In this document: positions 26,192 to 35,966 of the stretch, piece by piece
How positions within the stretch are numbered: the first letter of the stretch is position 1
Layout: each line of letters starts with the position of its first letter
Assembly: GCF_019443985.1 (NCBI RefSeq)
Contig: NZ_CP049303.1
Location: 1-64,000, forward strand
Direction: 5' to 3'
Length of the DNA stretch: 64,000 nucleotides
From: Liquorilactobacillus hordei DSM 19519
GTDB lineage: Bacteria; Bacillota; Bacilli; Lactobacillales; Lactobacillaceae
Made by a program: the position numbers and the translations under genes
The notes under the pieces: generated by a model
What the model was told of the DNA's origin: nothing
What the model saw: only the letters and a program-made list of their open reading frames with translations
Databases searched by the model: none

Positions 26192-27904
26192 TTATTTCTT
26201 TAATTTTCCTACAAAGATCCTTATTATCAACACTATCCATGTTAAACAACTAATAAATAAACTGAAATAAAATAATTTGCTTGGTTGATAAGTTACAGTA
26301 ATTTTATTATTCTTTTGTGCTGATTTAACTTCAACTGTTCCACGAAAGCTTTTAGTATGAGTTACACGTTTATTATTTAATTTAACTTGTGTTCGATTAT
26401 AATCGATAATTGGTAAATTTATATTCTCTTCTTTACCACTTTTATGGACTTGATAGATAATAGTGTTTGGTACAGTCTTGGGGACCAATTTAATCTCCCT
26501 TTTTCCTATAATAACATAATTGTTATATATTGATTGATTGTATGAACCAGTATCTTTATCAGCATATTTTGGATAATAGTCAGTTTCACCGTTTAAAACT
26601 AGATACGAAAAAATATTATTATAATTAGATTTATCAACTAAAGCATTAATCGGTAATGGTATAGGATCACCTTTACTTTCTAGTAAATAATTCTGATTAG
26701 CTGCTAAAATACGATCAAAAATTGATTGCATTGATCCATAATATCCAACAATACTTAAAAAAACAAAACTTATGATGGCTATTTTTTTAAGATAGTTCGT
26801 CTTAAACTGCTCAAGTAATTGACTTAATACCAACGAAGCCGTAATTGACAAGAAGAAGCTTGAGTAAGTATTAAATCTATAAGGAAATTGAATTTCACCC
26901 AAAATATTTAATGCTGTATGGCTATGATCAAGTAATCCCCATGGAACAAGAGTAGTAGACAAACACAAAAAGATAATTCCAATAATATAAATATTCTTTT
27001 CTACAATACTTCTTTTTACAAAATACCAGCCAAGAAGAGCAGTTATCAACATAATAATACCTATTGAATGATTAATTGAAATAGTATTCGAGACCGATGC
27101 AACTATCATTTCATTAAATGACATTAAAAAATCGAATCCTTTTTTAGGAGAGGCAAGATTTTGACCTATAAAATCTGTAACAAAAGGTACTATAATAAAA
27201 GAACTCAACAATAATGTCAAACCTATACTTTTACATAATGCAAGTATCCGTTCAGATTCAAAACGTCTTTGAATAATAATTTTAGAAATTACCAATCCCG
27301 TTAGAATCATACTTATTAGATAAACACTTAATAGATGGCTATATAACAACAAACTCATCCCTATTGCAAGTTGTGGCCATTTTTTTAAATTTTTCCAAAA
27401 AACATTATAAGCACCTAAGAAAATTAGAGGTACAAATGTATACGCAATAAATTCCCCTAAAACATAATTGTAAAGACCTAAATGTAAATGATATGGCGCA
27501 ATCGTATAAATAAGTGCAAATATTAAACTCCGACCCCTATTTTTAGAAAAACTATACATAGAATAGTAAGCAATAGTTAGGGTGCTAAATAAAAAAAAGC
27601 CATACCAAATAAAAAAAGCGCTGATTGGATTAAAATAAAATCTTAAAAAAGCCCACGGATACAAAAAAACGGTAGGATAAAATAGAAAATTACCTACACC
27701 AGTATGATTAAAAGTATAACTAGCAATAAAAGTAAGTAGATGATGTCCCCTTAAATTATGATATATTTCTTCAACTCTTGAAAAATGAAAACTACTGTCA
27801 GATGTTAAAGCAAGTTGATTGGATCCAAACAATATAGATGTATATAAAAAAGTAATAGCAGCTAAAAATAATATAATAATAAAATTTTTGTTAATTTTTA
27901 ACAA
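26192..27904 (-). CDS. Large polytopic membrane protein of the PTPS-related/GT-C type
   Basis: 570 aa from the TTG at 27904, chosen because GTGGGGG lies seven bases upstream. An ATG 20 codons earlier has no SD and adds a non-hydrophobic, promoter-like stretch. About 12 hydrophobic spans fill residues 1-480, followed by an outside domain of about 90 residues (YYPKYADKDTG, PIIDYNRTQVKLNN) and a final anchor before KLKK. The early loop ALTSDSSFHFSRVEEIYHNLRG, with acidic residues after helix 1, resembles lipid-linked sugar transferases of GT-C fold and the 6-pyruvoyl-tetrahydropterin-synthase-related membrane family. The activity is unproven. Transcribed alone. Confidence 0.7.
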   Translation of the reverse strand: MLKINKNFIIILFLAAITFLYTSILFGSNQLALTSDSSFHFSRVEEIYHNLRGHHLLTFIASYTFNHTGVGNFLFYPTVFLYPWAFLRFYFNPISAFFIWYGFFLFSTLTIAYYSMYSFSKNRGRSLIFALIYTIAPYHLHLGLYNYVLGEFIAYTFVPLIFLGAYNVFWKNLKKWPQLAIGMSLLLYSHLLSVYLISMILTGLVISKIIIQRRFESERILALCKSIGLTLLLSSFIIVPFVTDFIGQNLASPKKGFDFLMSFNEMIVASVSNTISINHSIGIIMLITALLGWYFVKRSIVEKNIYIIGIIFLCLSTTLVPWGLLDHSHTALNILGEIQFPYRFNTYSSFFLSITASLVLSQLLEQFKTNYLKKIAIISFVFLSIVGYYGSMQSIFDRILAANQNYLLESKGDPIPLPINALVDKSNYNNIFSYLVLNGETDYYPKYADKDTGSYNQSIYNNYVIIGKREIKLVPKTVPNTIIYQVHKSGKEENINLPIIDYNRTQVKLNNKRVTHTKSFRGTVEVKSAQKNNKITVTYQPSKLFYFSLFISCLTWIVLIIRIFVGKLKK

Positions 27905-28114
27905 CGTTTTTCCCCCACAATAATATAAATTATAACCCCTGTTAGATATGATATCATAAGACATTTACTATGTGCGTCTAATTATAGTCCTACGAAAAAA
28001 TAATTCAGTATTTCCTCATAATTTTTATTTAATATCATTTAAAAAAAGTTGTAACTTTTAATGATCTCAATGTAGTAAAAATGAGAAATGTAATTACCAA
28101 TCCCAATATATAAC

Positions 28115-28165
28115 ATAAAATTTCGAGTACTAATTCAAAGCTAGATTGGAAAATCTTAATTTGTA
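28115..28165. repeat. Degenerate fragment of the palindromic intergenic element
   Basis: TTTCGAGTACTAATTCAAAGCTAGA...GGAAAATC resembles the half-element at 673-725 with more mismatches. It lies in the 27965-28238 gap between two minus-strand genes. Confidence 0.35.
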
Positions 28166-28186
28166 GAACACAGTTCTTTACAAGTA

Positions 28187-28212
28187 AAAAAAGATCTCCA
28201 TAGAGACCTTTT
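28187..28212 (-). terminator. Terminator of the YhgE/Pip gene
   Basis: Minus strand GAAAAGGTCTC, TATG loop, GAGATCTTTTT, placed 27 bp after the stop codon. Confidence 0.7.
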
Positions 28213-28238
28213 CAAGGTTATCAACTTATTAAATTTGC

Positions 28239-31076
28239 TTACTTTTCTTCTGTTGCTGGTTCTGCATAACTAACTGAACCATTCTTTCTCTTTGTAACCA
28301 TTGTTGCCCATAGTAATAATAACGAAGCAATCATAAAGATAAGCATTATTCCAACTGAGAATAGAACCTGATTTGACCCTAATCCAGAAGTCAATGCCTC
28401 ACGGAATCCAAGAATTGAATATGTCATTGGTAGGAAAGGATTAATTGCTTGGAAGAATCCATTCATACCATTTGTAATATCAATTGGGAATGATCCACCT
28501 GAACCACCTAGTTGAATAACTAAGAGAATCATTGCAGCAAATCGACCTGGATTTCCACCAGCAACTGAGAGGAACATTATCAAGTACATCGCAGTAAAGG
28601 AGAATATTAGCGCATTAAGAATCATTTGGAAAGGATGATCTGGTATCAATCCTACTGCCATCATTAACAATGTTTCAATTACTGCCGTACCAGTTGCTAC
28701 AACTGCACCAACTGCAATCTTGCTTAAGAACCATTCTGTTCCTGTACCATCTGGTGTAGATAGACGACGTATTGGATATACTAGGTTAAAGACTAAAGCA
28801 CCAACATATAATGCAACTGAAAGCATATATGGTGCAAGTGCATACCCATAATTAGGAACAGTACTGTAATTCTTATGAGTCAGTTTAGATGGTGTAGCAA
28901 ACATATTTGCTGTCTTGTTAGACGTCTTAACTGCATTTACCTTCTTCGCTCCCTTGCCTAAAGCTTTTGCAAGAGCCTTGTTTCCATCAGCTAACTTCGC
29001 TGAACCTTGTGTCAATTCTGAAGAATTAGCATTAAGCTGACTTGTCCCGCTTGCTAACTGGTTAACGCCGGATGAGAGTGTTGGCACCTTACTATTAAGT
29101 TGAGTTAACCCACTCGCAAGTTGTGCCGTTCCGCTATTCAAAGCAGCACTATTACTATTTAATTCGCTTGTCCCAGAAGCAAGTTGACTTACGCCCGAAA
29201 CAAGAGTTGGCACATTGCTGTTAAGTGTTCCTAAACCAGTTGCAAGTTGTGAGGCTCCACTTAATAATTGGTTAGAATTATTATTTAATTCTGTTGTCCC
29301 ATTTGCCAACTTAGAGATTGCTCCGGTCAAAGTCGGAAGAGCACTTAATAGTTTATTTGAACCTACACTGGCACTATTAACACCACTTGTATATTTAGTA
29401 ACACCTGCTACTAGAGTATTGAGTTGTGTTCCAGTTGCATTTTCTTGCGCAATCTCTTTTAAAGTTTTTTCATTTACAGCAGATTCATTAAATGAGCTAT
29501 TATTTCCTATTGAGTTGTTAAGACCGGAAGCTGCCTTTTGAGCAGCCGCAGTTAATTCACTTAATTGTGTAATCTTACCAGCTATACTATCTGCTGAAAC
29601 ATTAGACAAATCAATTTGTGAAATTGAGTTTGCTTTCTGAATTAATTCATTAAAGTTTTTAACAGCTTCCTCTAGTTGACTACTATTAATACTTGTTAAA
29701 CTAGTATTTATAGAATTTGTAATATTCGTAGTATTTGTGTTAGCTGCTTTTATTTTTTCAAGTTCTGCCTTGTCACTAGTAGATAACGTTGCTGAGGTTT
29801 CTAGTGTATTAACTGCATCAGAAATAGTCTGATTATTAGCTTGAATCTGCTTTACCCCAGTTGTCATACTAGATAAATTATCTACTAACGGACTAAGTTG
29901 TGTTAATGTACTTCCATAATTTTTATAAAAGCTTTGTAAACTTTGTAAAAAAGTAATCATATCATTTAAGTTATTTAATTCACCATTAGAATTTAAACTT
30001 TGAACACTATTGTTAATCATTGTAGTTGTTATATTTAAAACAGAAACAGGGTAAGGTAAATCATTTGCTAATTTTTGTACATTAGAATTTATCTGCTTGG
30101 AGTTTCCCTTCAATGTGTTTAATCCTGTATTCAAATCTGTTAATCCACTTGTTAGTGAAGAAGTTTTACTATTCAAAGTACCCAAACCTGAATTAACCTG
30201 GCTGACTCCACTCGTATATGTTCCCAATCCACTCGACAGTGAATTCGAACCCGTAGCCAACTTGCTAACTCCACTCGCAAGTGTTCCTGTACTATTATTC
30301 AGCTTTTGTGTCCCTGTATTGACTTTAGCAACACCAGCTGTATATTCTGATACACCACTTTGAAGTGCAGTTGCCCCAGTCGTCAACTTAATTACACCTT
30401 GACTCAAAGGTACCACACCTGTTTGTAATTCAATAACACCATCATTAACCTTCTTAACTCCTGCAGTATATGTGTTAAGTCCATCTGATAATGTTGTCGA
30501 GCCTTCTTTCAACTTATTAGCACCTTTAGAAGCTGTTGTGAACCCTGTTCCAACCTGTTTAATTGTTGCGAACATTGTTTTTGCATAGGCTTTAGTCACA
30601 GTTGCATTAATTTTGGTGTTAAGTTGCTTGGCACCTTCTTCACTAATAACTTTACCAATATAGTTGAGAGAATCGTTCGTCTTATAAGTTAATCTCATTT
30701 TTTTCGGATTCTTATTCAAGACAGTGGTAGCATTCTTCGAAAAATTCTTTGGAATAGTAATGATCGTATAATATTTTTTATGCTTCATTCCATCCAAAGC
30801 TTTCTTTGCAGAAACGAAGTGCCATTGCAAAGAATCATTTTTTTTCAATTCTTTAACTAATTTGTCCCCAACTTGCATTTTCTTTCCATTGTATGAAACT
30901 GCTTTGTCTTCATTGACCACAGCAACCGGTAATGACCCAGCATTCCCGTAAGGATCCCATACCGATTTTAAGAAGAATACTGAGTACAAAAAAGGTATGA
31001 ACATAATTGCCAAAATTGTAGCAATCAGCAACTTATGATTCAAAATATTCTTGAACTCCTCTTTAATCATATTCAA
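28239..31076 (-). CDS. YhgE/Pip-family membrane protein with long repeat stalk
   Basis: 945 aa. One N-terminal helix (LIATILAIMFIPFLYSVFFLKSVWDPYGN), then an outside region with VAVVNEDKAV, then about 500 residues of short G/S/T/N-rich repeats (LxxGVxxLxxGTxxL), and a C-terminal ABC-2-like block of about five helices (YALAPYMLSVALYVGALVFNLVYPIRR onward). This is the Pip/YhgE layout; lactococcal Pip is a phage receptor needed for infection, and streptococcal relatives serve type VII-like or ABC functions. Start: TTG at 31076 has the better spacing to GGAGGA; an ATG two codons later is possible. Single gene with its own terminator. Confidence 0.88.
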   Translation of the reverse strand: MNMIKEEFKNILNHKLLIATILAIMFIPFLYSVFFLKSVWDPYGNAGSLPVAVVNEDKAVSYNGKKMQVGDKLVKELKKNDSLQWHFVSAKKALDGMKHKKYYTIITIPKNFSKNATTVLNKNPKKMRLTYKTNDSLNYIGKVISEEGAKQLNTKINATVTKAYAKTMFATIKQVGTGFTTASKGANKLKEGSTTLSDGLNTYTAGVKKVNDGVIELQTGVVPLSQGVIKLTTGATALQSGVSEYTAGVAKVNTGTQKLNNSTGTLASGVSKLATGSNSLSSGLGTYTSGVSQVNSGLGTLNSKTSSLTSGLTDLNTGLNTLKGNSKQINSNVQKLANDLPYPVSVLNITTTMINNSVQSLNSNGELNNLNDMITFLQSLQSFYKNYGSTLTQLSPLVDNLSSMTTGVKQIQANNQTISDAVNTLETSATLSTSDKAELEKIKAANTNTTNITNSINTSLTSINSSQLEEAVKNFNELIQKANSISQIDLSNVSADSIAGKITQLSELTAAAQKAASGLNNSIGNNSSFNESAVNEKTLKEIAQENATGTQLNTLVAGVTKYTSGVNSASVGSNKLLSALPTLTGAISKLANGTTELNNNSNQLLSGASQLATGLGTLNSNVPTLVSGVSQLASGTSELNSNSAALNSGTAQLASGLTQLNSKVPTLSSGVNQLASGTSQLNANSSELTQGSAKLADGNKALAKALGKGAKKVNAVKTSNKTANMFATPSKLTHKNYSTVPNYGYALAPYMLSVALYVGALVFNLVYPIRRLSTPDGTGTEWFLSKIAVGAVVATGTAVIETLLMMAVGLIPDHPFQMILNALIFSFTAMYLIMFLSVAGGNPGRFAAMILLVIQLGGSGGSFPIDITNGMNGFFQAINPFLPMTYSILGFREALTSGLGSNQVLFSVGIMLIFMIASLLLLWATMVTKRKNGSVSYAEPATEEK

Positions 31077-31236
31077 TTTTCTTTCTCCTCCGTTTTTTTA
31101 ATCATCTACTTCAACAATCTATAATATACACTCAATATCCATGAAAAACAAGAAAGTTATGTCCTTGCCCATTTCATTAATTAACCTTATGAATTTCTTA
31201 ATAACTTAATTATTATCACTTGTGCTGTTTTTTTCA

Positions 31237-31271
31237 TCCCACACCATTTTTAAATGCTTTCCCACCATTTT
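31237..31271 (-). promoter_or_regulatory. Direct repeats upstream of the YhgE/Pip gene; gap 31077-31487
   Basis: On the minus strand AAAATGGTGGGA (31271-31260) and AAAATGGTGTGGGA (31250-31237) are repeated about 23 bp apart, 160 bp before the gene. The TGGTGGGA pattern recalls MraZ-type repeats, which is only a resemblance. The remainder of the 411-bp gap holds the hairpin at 31391 and nothing else I can identify. Confidence 0.3.
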
Positions 31272-31390
31272 AACTGGGGTTATGCTGCTAGTACAGGTCG
31301 TCCAAGTAAAAAAATGGAGTAAAGATTGAATGTTTAAAATCATTTCCAATTAACTAGCTTATTATCAGCTTACATAAATACTTTGTCACA

Positions 31391-31424
31391 AAAAAAATCA
31401 GTTCAAAAATGAACTGATTTTTTA
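31391..31424. terminator. Terminator downstream of dacA
   Basis: AAAATCAGTTCA, AAAA loop, TGAACTGATTTTTT; 64 bp after the dacA stop on the minus strand. Confidence 0.8.
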
Positions 31425-31487
31425 TATTTTGCTACCAATTATTAAACAATCAATTATCCAGATATATTTCAAAAAATTAATTTTGCT

Positions 31488-32819
31488 TTAGAATAAATTA
31501 CTGAAGAAATTCTTAATCGCACGACCCATAATAACAAAAACATTTGCCTTCTCAATTTTTTGTGTATTCACAGCTGCTAGTTTCAACTTACTTGAACCAT
31601 TCAAGAAGCTTAACTGCTGTCCCTTTACACTAAGTGATAATGTACCAACATTCTTCCCCTTTGCCAGAGGTGCTTCCAAGCCACCATTCTTGTATAGCTT
31701 CTTGTTTGCAGTTAATTTTGCTGAGATGTTCTTAGATGACACACCATTTTTAAGCCAAATATTAGTAGCTTTTTGATTAACAACCTTCGTAGTTAACTTT
31801 TTACCATGGAATGTTGGTAAAGAGTTTGCCTTCTTAAATGTCTGATTAGCGGCAATCTTTGTATACGTAAAGTTATTGTATACATATGACATCAATTTTT
31901 GTGTCTGTGTGAATCTCGACATATCCGTATCACCAGTATGCTGCGCACCCATCACAACAGTGATTATTCGATGTCCGTCCTTATGAACCGTTCCAGTGAA
32001 ATCAGCTCCAGCACTATCTGATGTCCCTGTCTTCAATCCATCGACTGGTAGTTCAGTATATGCACTCGCTAATCCCTTCAACATCCAGTTCCAGTTTTCC
32101 ATCTCAGTTTCACTAGTACCATTGTTGAATTTCATCTTTGTAACACTCGTGGTTTTCAAAATGTCTGGATAATATTTCAAAATCTTTTCTGCAACAATCG
32201 CCATATCTTTTGCAGATAACTTATTAACTGCATCTGATGAAGCTCCTGGATACTTAGCATCACCTACTTGGTTGTCATCAAGTCCCGACGAAGTGTATAA
32301 TTCTGCATCCTTGATTCCCCAACTCTTAACCAAAGCTCTCATTTTATCAACGAATGTCTTTTGTGAACCAGATACCGCATTAGCAAGTGTCATGACTGCA
32401 CCGTTAGCAGAATAAATTAAACTTGCTTGATAAAGTTGTTTAACTGTATATGTATGATCCTTTAGCAGTGGAACGTTTGAAAGTGTGGTGTCCTGACTCA
32501 CTTCATAAGAGTCACTATCAACTGAAACCTTCTGATTCCATGATAATTTTCCTTCTTTAATTGCTTGTAACACCAAATAAATCGAAATCAATTTACTCAT
32601 CGAAGCAATCGGTAAAGCCTGATCCTCATTCTTCGCATACAGGACTTGACCTGTGTTCGCATCAACAGCAATTGCAGATTTAACGTCCAAACTCAAATCT
32701 TGTGCATTGGTACTATCAGCGCTAACTTGTCCAGCATTAAATATTCCTGCGCTTGCAGTAAAAGCTGTAGTTGCAACTACTAAGCTTAAAAACAATTTCT
32801 TTGTTCTTTTAAATAACAT
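31488..32819 (-). CDS. dacA: D-alanyl-D-alanine carboxypeptidase (PBP5-type, DacA)
   Basis: 443 aa from the ATG at 32819; six earlier in-frame codons overlap the SD region. A signal peptide (LFLSLVVATTAFTASAGIFNAGQVSADS) leads to a class C low-mass penicillin-binding domain with the three motifs SMSK (near 74, IASMSKLI), SAN (near 138, YSANGAV) and KTG (near 265, DGLKTGTS). A PBP5 C-terminal beta domain follows, then an amphipathic tail (KANVFVIMGRAIKNFFSNLF) that holds the enzyme on the membrane. It trims the pentapeptide D-Ala of peptidoglycan. The response regulator and kinase genes upstream are on the same strand and likely in the same operon. Confidence 0.93.
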   Translation of the reverse strand: MLFKRTKKLFLSLVVATTAFTASAGIFNAGQVSADSTNAQDLSLDVKSAIAVDANTGQVLYAKNEDQALPIASMSKLISIYLVLQAIKEGKLSWNQKVSVDSDSYEVSQDTTLSNVPLLKDHTYTVKQLYQASLIYSANGAVMTLANAVSGSQKTFVDKMRALVKSWGIKDAELYTSSGLDDNQVGDAKYPGASSDAVNKLSAKDMAIVAEKILKYYPDILKTTSVTKMKFNNGTSETEMENWNWMLKGLASAYTELPVDGLKTGTSDSAGADFTGTVHKDGHRIITVVMGAQHTGDTDMSRFTQTQKLMSYVYNNFTYTKIAANQTFKKANSLPTFHGKKLTTKVVNQKATNIWLKNGVSSKNISAKLTANKKLYKNGGLEAPLAKGKNVGTLSLSVKGQQLSFLNGSSKLKLAAVNTQKIEKANVFVIMGRAIKNFFSNLF

Positions 32820-32888
32820 TTCTTCCTGTCCCTTCAAATTTTTAGCCCATTCTAGAATACCTAAAAAAGACTACTATGACAATGACTA

Positions 32889-34052
32889 TTAGTTCTTTTC
32901 TTCAACTTTTTCTCTCTGGAGCTCAACTTCTTGGTTAATTGGAAAATGCATAATAAAATTCGTTAACTTATCATCCGATTCAGCATAAATATACCCATGA
33001 TGCAACTCAACAATACTCAAAGAAATTGCAAGACCTAATCCGCTTCCACCTGTCTCCTTTGAGCGTGAGCTTTCAACTCTATAAAAGCGATCAAAAAGCT
33101 GTGCTAAGGACTTCTTAGGAATTGCCTTACCATCATTAGCTATACTGACTACAATCTCTTTTTCAGATACTTTTTTAGCACTAATCCAAATTGTTTTGGC
33201 ACCTGCACCATACTTTAAAGCATTTGTAATCAAGTTATTGAATACTCGCACTAACTTTTCTGCATCTGCATCCATCAATAACTTACTTTCAATCTTTCCA
33301 GTCTGAATAACCACATTCTTTTTCTTGGCTTCTAATTCAAATGATATCGCTAACTGTTCAAGCAACTGACCTAAATCAATCTGACTTAGATTAAGCGGTG
33401 TAGATGGCTGTCTTACCTTTGTATATTCAAACAAGTCTTCTACTAATAATTTCATTTGTTTAGCCTTAAGATATGCTGTGTGTGTATACTTCAAGATATC
33501 CTTTTCAGACTGATATTGCTTTTCTTCAATCAGACCTAGATAACCAATTATTGAAGTGAGCGGTGTCCGAATATCATGACTGACATTCGTTACAAGTTCA
33601 TCCTTAGAACGCTCAATCTTACGTTCCTCTTCCATTGCTCGCAGTGAACTATCCACGAGTGCGTTAATACTTGAGATCACTCGTTGCATATCACCTTGTA
33701 ATTGGAAAGGAATTCGATGATCTAAGTGTCCATCAGCAATATAATGCAACTCAAATATAATATGCTGTAATTGCATTTGCCGATATCTTCTCAGAAGTCG
33801 CCAATAAATAATAAAAACATCTATTATTAACATCGCAGTTAAAAAAACCCAACCCCAGCTCCAAAATTGGATATGGTTTGGACCAAATGCTAATGACATT
33901 TTTATTTGGAAAATTCCATTAGCAAGTCCTGGATTAGATTCTATCAATTGATCCAGTAACACATATATCGATAAGTTAAGCAGTAAGAGCAAAATAATAG
34001 TTACAATTCCTTCACCGAACAATTCACTCTTTTCACGTGCGGTGAGTTTCAC
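32889..34052 (-). CDS. Sensor histidine kinase (VanS/PhoR-like)
   Basis: 387 aa starting at GTG, 15 bp after the response regulator stop. It has two membrane helices (about 16-36 and 62-82), a HAMP-like linker, HisKA with the phospho-acceptor in VTNVSHDIRTPLTSIIGYLG (His near 155), and HATPase_c with N box FNNLITNALKYG, FDRFYRVESSRSKETGGSGLGLAIS. The extracytoplasmic loop is only about 25 residues, so it may sense the membrane or an intramembrane cue. Paired with the adjacent OmpR-type regulator and probably tied to dacA and cell-wall homeostasis. Confidence 0.92.
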   Translation of the reverse strand: MKLTAREKSELFGEGIVTIILLLLLNLSIYVLLDQLIESNPGLANGIFQIKMSLAFGPNHIQFWSWGWVFLTAMLIIDVFIIYWRLLRRYRQMQLQHIIFELHYIADGHLDHRIPFQLQGDMQRVISSINALVDSSLRAMEEERKIERSKDELVTNVSHDIRTPLTSIIGYLGLIEEKQYQSEKDILKYTHTAYLKAKQMKLLVEDLFEYTKVRQPSTPLNLSQIDLGQLLEQLAISFELEAKKKNVVIQTGKIESKLLMDADAEKLVRVFNNLITNALKYGAGAKTIWISAKKVSEKEIVVSIANDGKAIPKKSLAQLFDRFYRVESSRSKETGGSGLGLAISLSIVELHHGYIYAESDDKLTNFIMHFPINQEVELQREKVEEKN

Positions 34053-34067
34053 TTAACCAGCCCCATT

Positions 34068-34757
34068 CTAATGTGTTTCAACTTTGTATCCGACACCCCA
34101 AACAGTTTGGACAACTTTCTCTCCATTTGTGGCTTCTTCAATTTTATCACGCAAATGACTAACGTGAACCATTACAGTCTTAGCTGAAACAACAGATTCT
34201 TGTTGCCAAACACGTTCAAAGATATCATCAGCTGAGAAAACGCGATTTGGATGACTAGCTAGTAGATGTAAAATCCCAAACTCCAATGCCGTAAGCTGGA
34301 TTAATGTTCCATCAGTCGTCTCAACTTCATGAGAGTCTTTCTTAATTACTAGTGGACCAACCTTCAAAATATCAGGTGTTTCATTCTTGACTGCATGTTC
34401 TGCACGTCGTAACAATGACTTAACACGTGCCATAACTTCCAGCGGGTTAAAAGGTTTTGTTACATAGTCATCAGCACCTTGAATCAAGCCTTGGATTTTA
34501 TCCATATCACTAGCTTTAGCTGAGAGCATTAAAACTGGAATTTGTGAGTCCTTACGTACTTCCTTAATGACTTCACTTCCACTCATTTGTGGCATCATGA
34601 TATCTAAAATCATCAGGCCGATTTCTGGGTTAGTATTTAACTTTGTAATTGCTTCTTTGCCATTATATGCCTTTTCAACTTCATAACCTTCATTTTCAAT
34701 ATAAATACTCAAAAGTTCTACAATATCTTTATCATCATCAACAACTAATATTTTCAT
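34068..34757 (-). CDS. OmpR-family response regulator (VanR-like)
   Basis: 229 aa. Receiver domain with acidic pocket MKILVVDDDKDIVEL, phosphorylated Asp in LMILDIMMPQMSG (about 54), Thr/Ser in VLMLSAKA and Lys in VTKPFNP. The C-terminal winged helix (LTALEFGILHLLASHPNRVFSADDIFERVWQQ, VHVSHLRDKIEE) binds DNA. First gene of the regulator-kinase-dacA operon on the minus strand. Confidence 0.94.
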   Translation of the reverse strand: MKILVVDDDKDIVELLSIYIENEGYEVEKAYNGKEAITKLNTNPEIGLMILDIMMPQMSGSEVIKEVRKDSQIPVLMLSAKASDMDKIQGLIQGADDYVTKPFNPLEVMARVKSLLRRAEHAVKNETPDILKVGPLVIKKDSHEVETTDGTLIQLTALEFGILHLLASHPNRVFSADDIFERVWQQESVVSAKTVMVHVSHLRDKIEEATNGEKVVQTVWGVGYKVETH

Positions 34758-34820
34758 AATATTTACCTCTCAGATATAAGATTAGATTCCCATGCTTTGT
34801 TCTTATTATATATCTTTACA

Positions 34821-34847
34821 AAGCACCATATGGTAAAAGCACCATAC
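34821..34847. promoter_or_regulatory. 11-bp direct repeats near the response-regulator promoter; gap 34758-35080
   Basis: AAAGCACCATA occurs at 34821-34831 and again at 34837-34847. On the minus strand TATAAT follows (plus-strand ATTATA near 34806), giving a -10 for the regulator operon with the repeats just upstream. A 16-bp offset is not the usual OmpR spacing. The rest of the gap is AT-rich leader of the acetolactate decarboxylase gene. Confidence 0.35.
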
Positions 34848-35080
34848 TTCATACATTAATTGTAGCAAACTATAAGCCTATCGTATCTAAAGAATTCTTT
34901 AAAATCAAGATTTATTATACAGCTGTCTTGTACTTTCTTAATGTATTCACAAAAAATTCATAGATTATATCTTGTGCACAAAATAATCTTTTTTAAAATA
35001 TCTATGTTATTATTTTAATATTGAGATGTCTTTGACATTTAGCTTATTATTACACTTTTATAAGGAGATTATTGCTTATT

Positions 35081-35791
35081 ATGAAAAATTCAAAAATACT
35101 TTATCAACATGGAACACTAGCACTACTTGTTCCTGGACTTCTTACCGGAACAACAACTATGGGTGATCTACTTGCTCATGGTGACACCGGTATTGGAACT
35201 GGTGAAGGACTTGATGGCGAGCTCATTATCTTAGATGGTGTTCCCTATCAGATAGACAGTTATGGAAATGCAAATGTTCTTAAAGATGACTTTATCATGC
35301 CCTTTGCTAACAGTCATTTTGCTGACTACACAGAAATTGGAACAATTAGTAATGCAAACCCTGCTGATTTTGAAAAAGTTGCACTTGAAGGCAAACCAAA
35401 CTCAAACACCTTTTTTTCTGTCCTAGTCAAAGGAACTTTTAGTTACATGAAGACCAGAGCCGTTGTGAAATCCACAAGGCCCTTTGCAACACTTGCTGAG
35501 ACTGCAAAGAATCAAAGCATCTTTGAAAAAGAAAATGTCAAAGGAACAATGCTAAGTTACTATTCGCCTGCTCTATTCCATGGTGCAGCCGTAGCAGGAT
35601 TCCATAATCATTTTTTGGCAGATGATCATTTATTTGGTGGACATACCCTAGACTTCAAGATTACAGAAGGAACTGTTTCCATCCAACAATTCGACACACT
35701 CGAACAGCACTTGCCTGTTGATGACAAAGAATTCATGGGTCATGACTTTTCAAAAGATGATATAGCTAAAGTAATTTCAGAAGCAGAATAA
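35081..35791 (+). CDS. alsD: Alpha-acetolactate decarboxylase
   Basis: 236 aa. Converts 2-acetolactate to acetoin, diverting pyruvate away from acid. Family segments: LYQHGTLALLVPGLLTGTTTMGDLLAHGDTGIGTGEGLDGELIILDG at the start, VKGTFSYMKTRAV, and the zinc-binding histidines in GAAVAGFHNHFLADDHLFGGHTLDF. Start: ATG at 35081 is 13 bases after AAGGAG; a TTG at 35072 is closer to it, so the start may lie three codons earlier. The converging gene is a butanediol dehydrogenase, the next step of the path. Confidence 0.93.
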   Translation: MKNSKILYQHGTLALLVPGLLTGTTTMGDLLAHGDTGIGTGEGLDGELIILDGVPYQIDSYGNANVLKDDFIMPFANSHFADYTEIGTISNANPADFEKVALEGKPNSNTFFSVLVKGTFSYMKTRAVVKSTRPFATLAETAKNQSIFEKENVKGTMLSYYSPALFHGAAVAGFHNHFLADDHLFGGHTLDFKITEGTVSIQQFDTLEQHLPVDDKEFMGHDFSKDDIAKVISEAE

Positions 35792-35850
35792 GTAATAAAA
35801 AGCCTTAGATTAATAATAACCATAAGGACTTAAGTAACACGTTTACCTGG

Positions 35851-35906
35851 AACAAATAGAGAGGCAGGATCAAAATTTAACTTTTGGTCCTGTCTCTCTA
35901 TTTGTT
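35851..35906. terminator. Bidirectional terminator, dispersed-repeat type
   Basis: A long stem beginning AACAAATAGAGAGGCAGGA and closing TCCTGTCTCTCTATTTGTT, with inner CAAAA/TTTTG pairs. It serves alsD and the converging dehydrogenase. The right flank (35907-35940) carries the TTCATAAGTCAAAATTCTGA module shared with copies at 46.8 and 50.2 kb. Confidence 0.8.
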
Positions 35907-35966
35907 ATGCATAAGCATCCTTCATAAGTCAAAATTCTGATTAAAAGCTCATTCAATAATTTCAAA

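Noticed and set aside
29215..30363. Plus-strand ORFs of 88-108 codons inside the YhgE/Pip gene.
   Set aside because: They are antisense products of the repetitive stalk; their Leu/Pro/Val-rich composition mirrors the Gly/Ser/Thr/Asn repeats on the coding strand.
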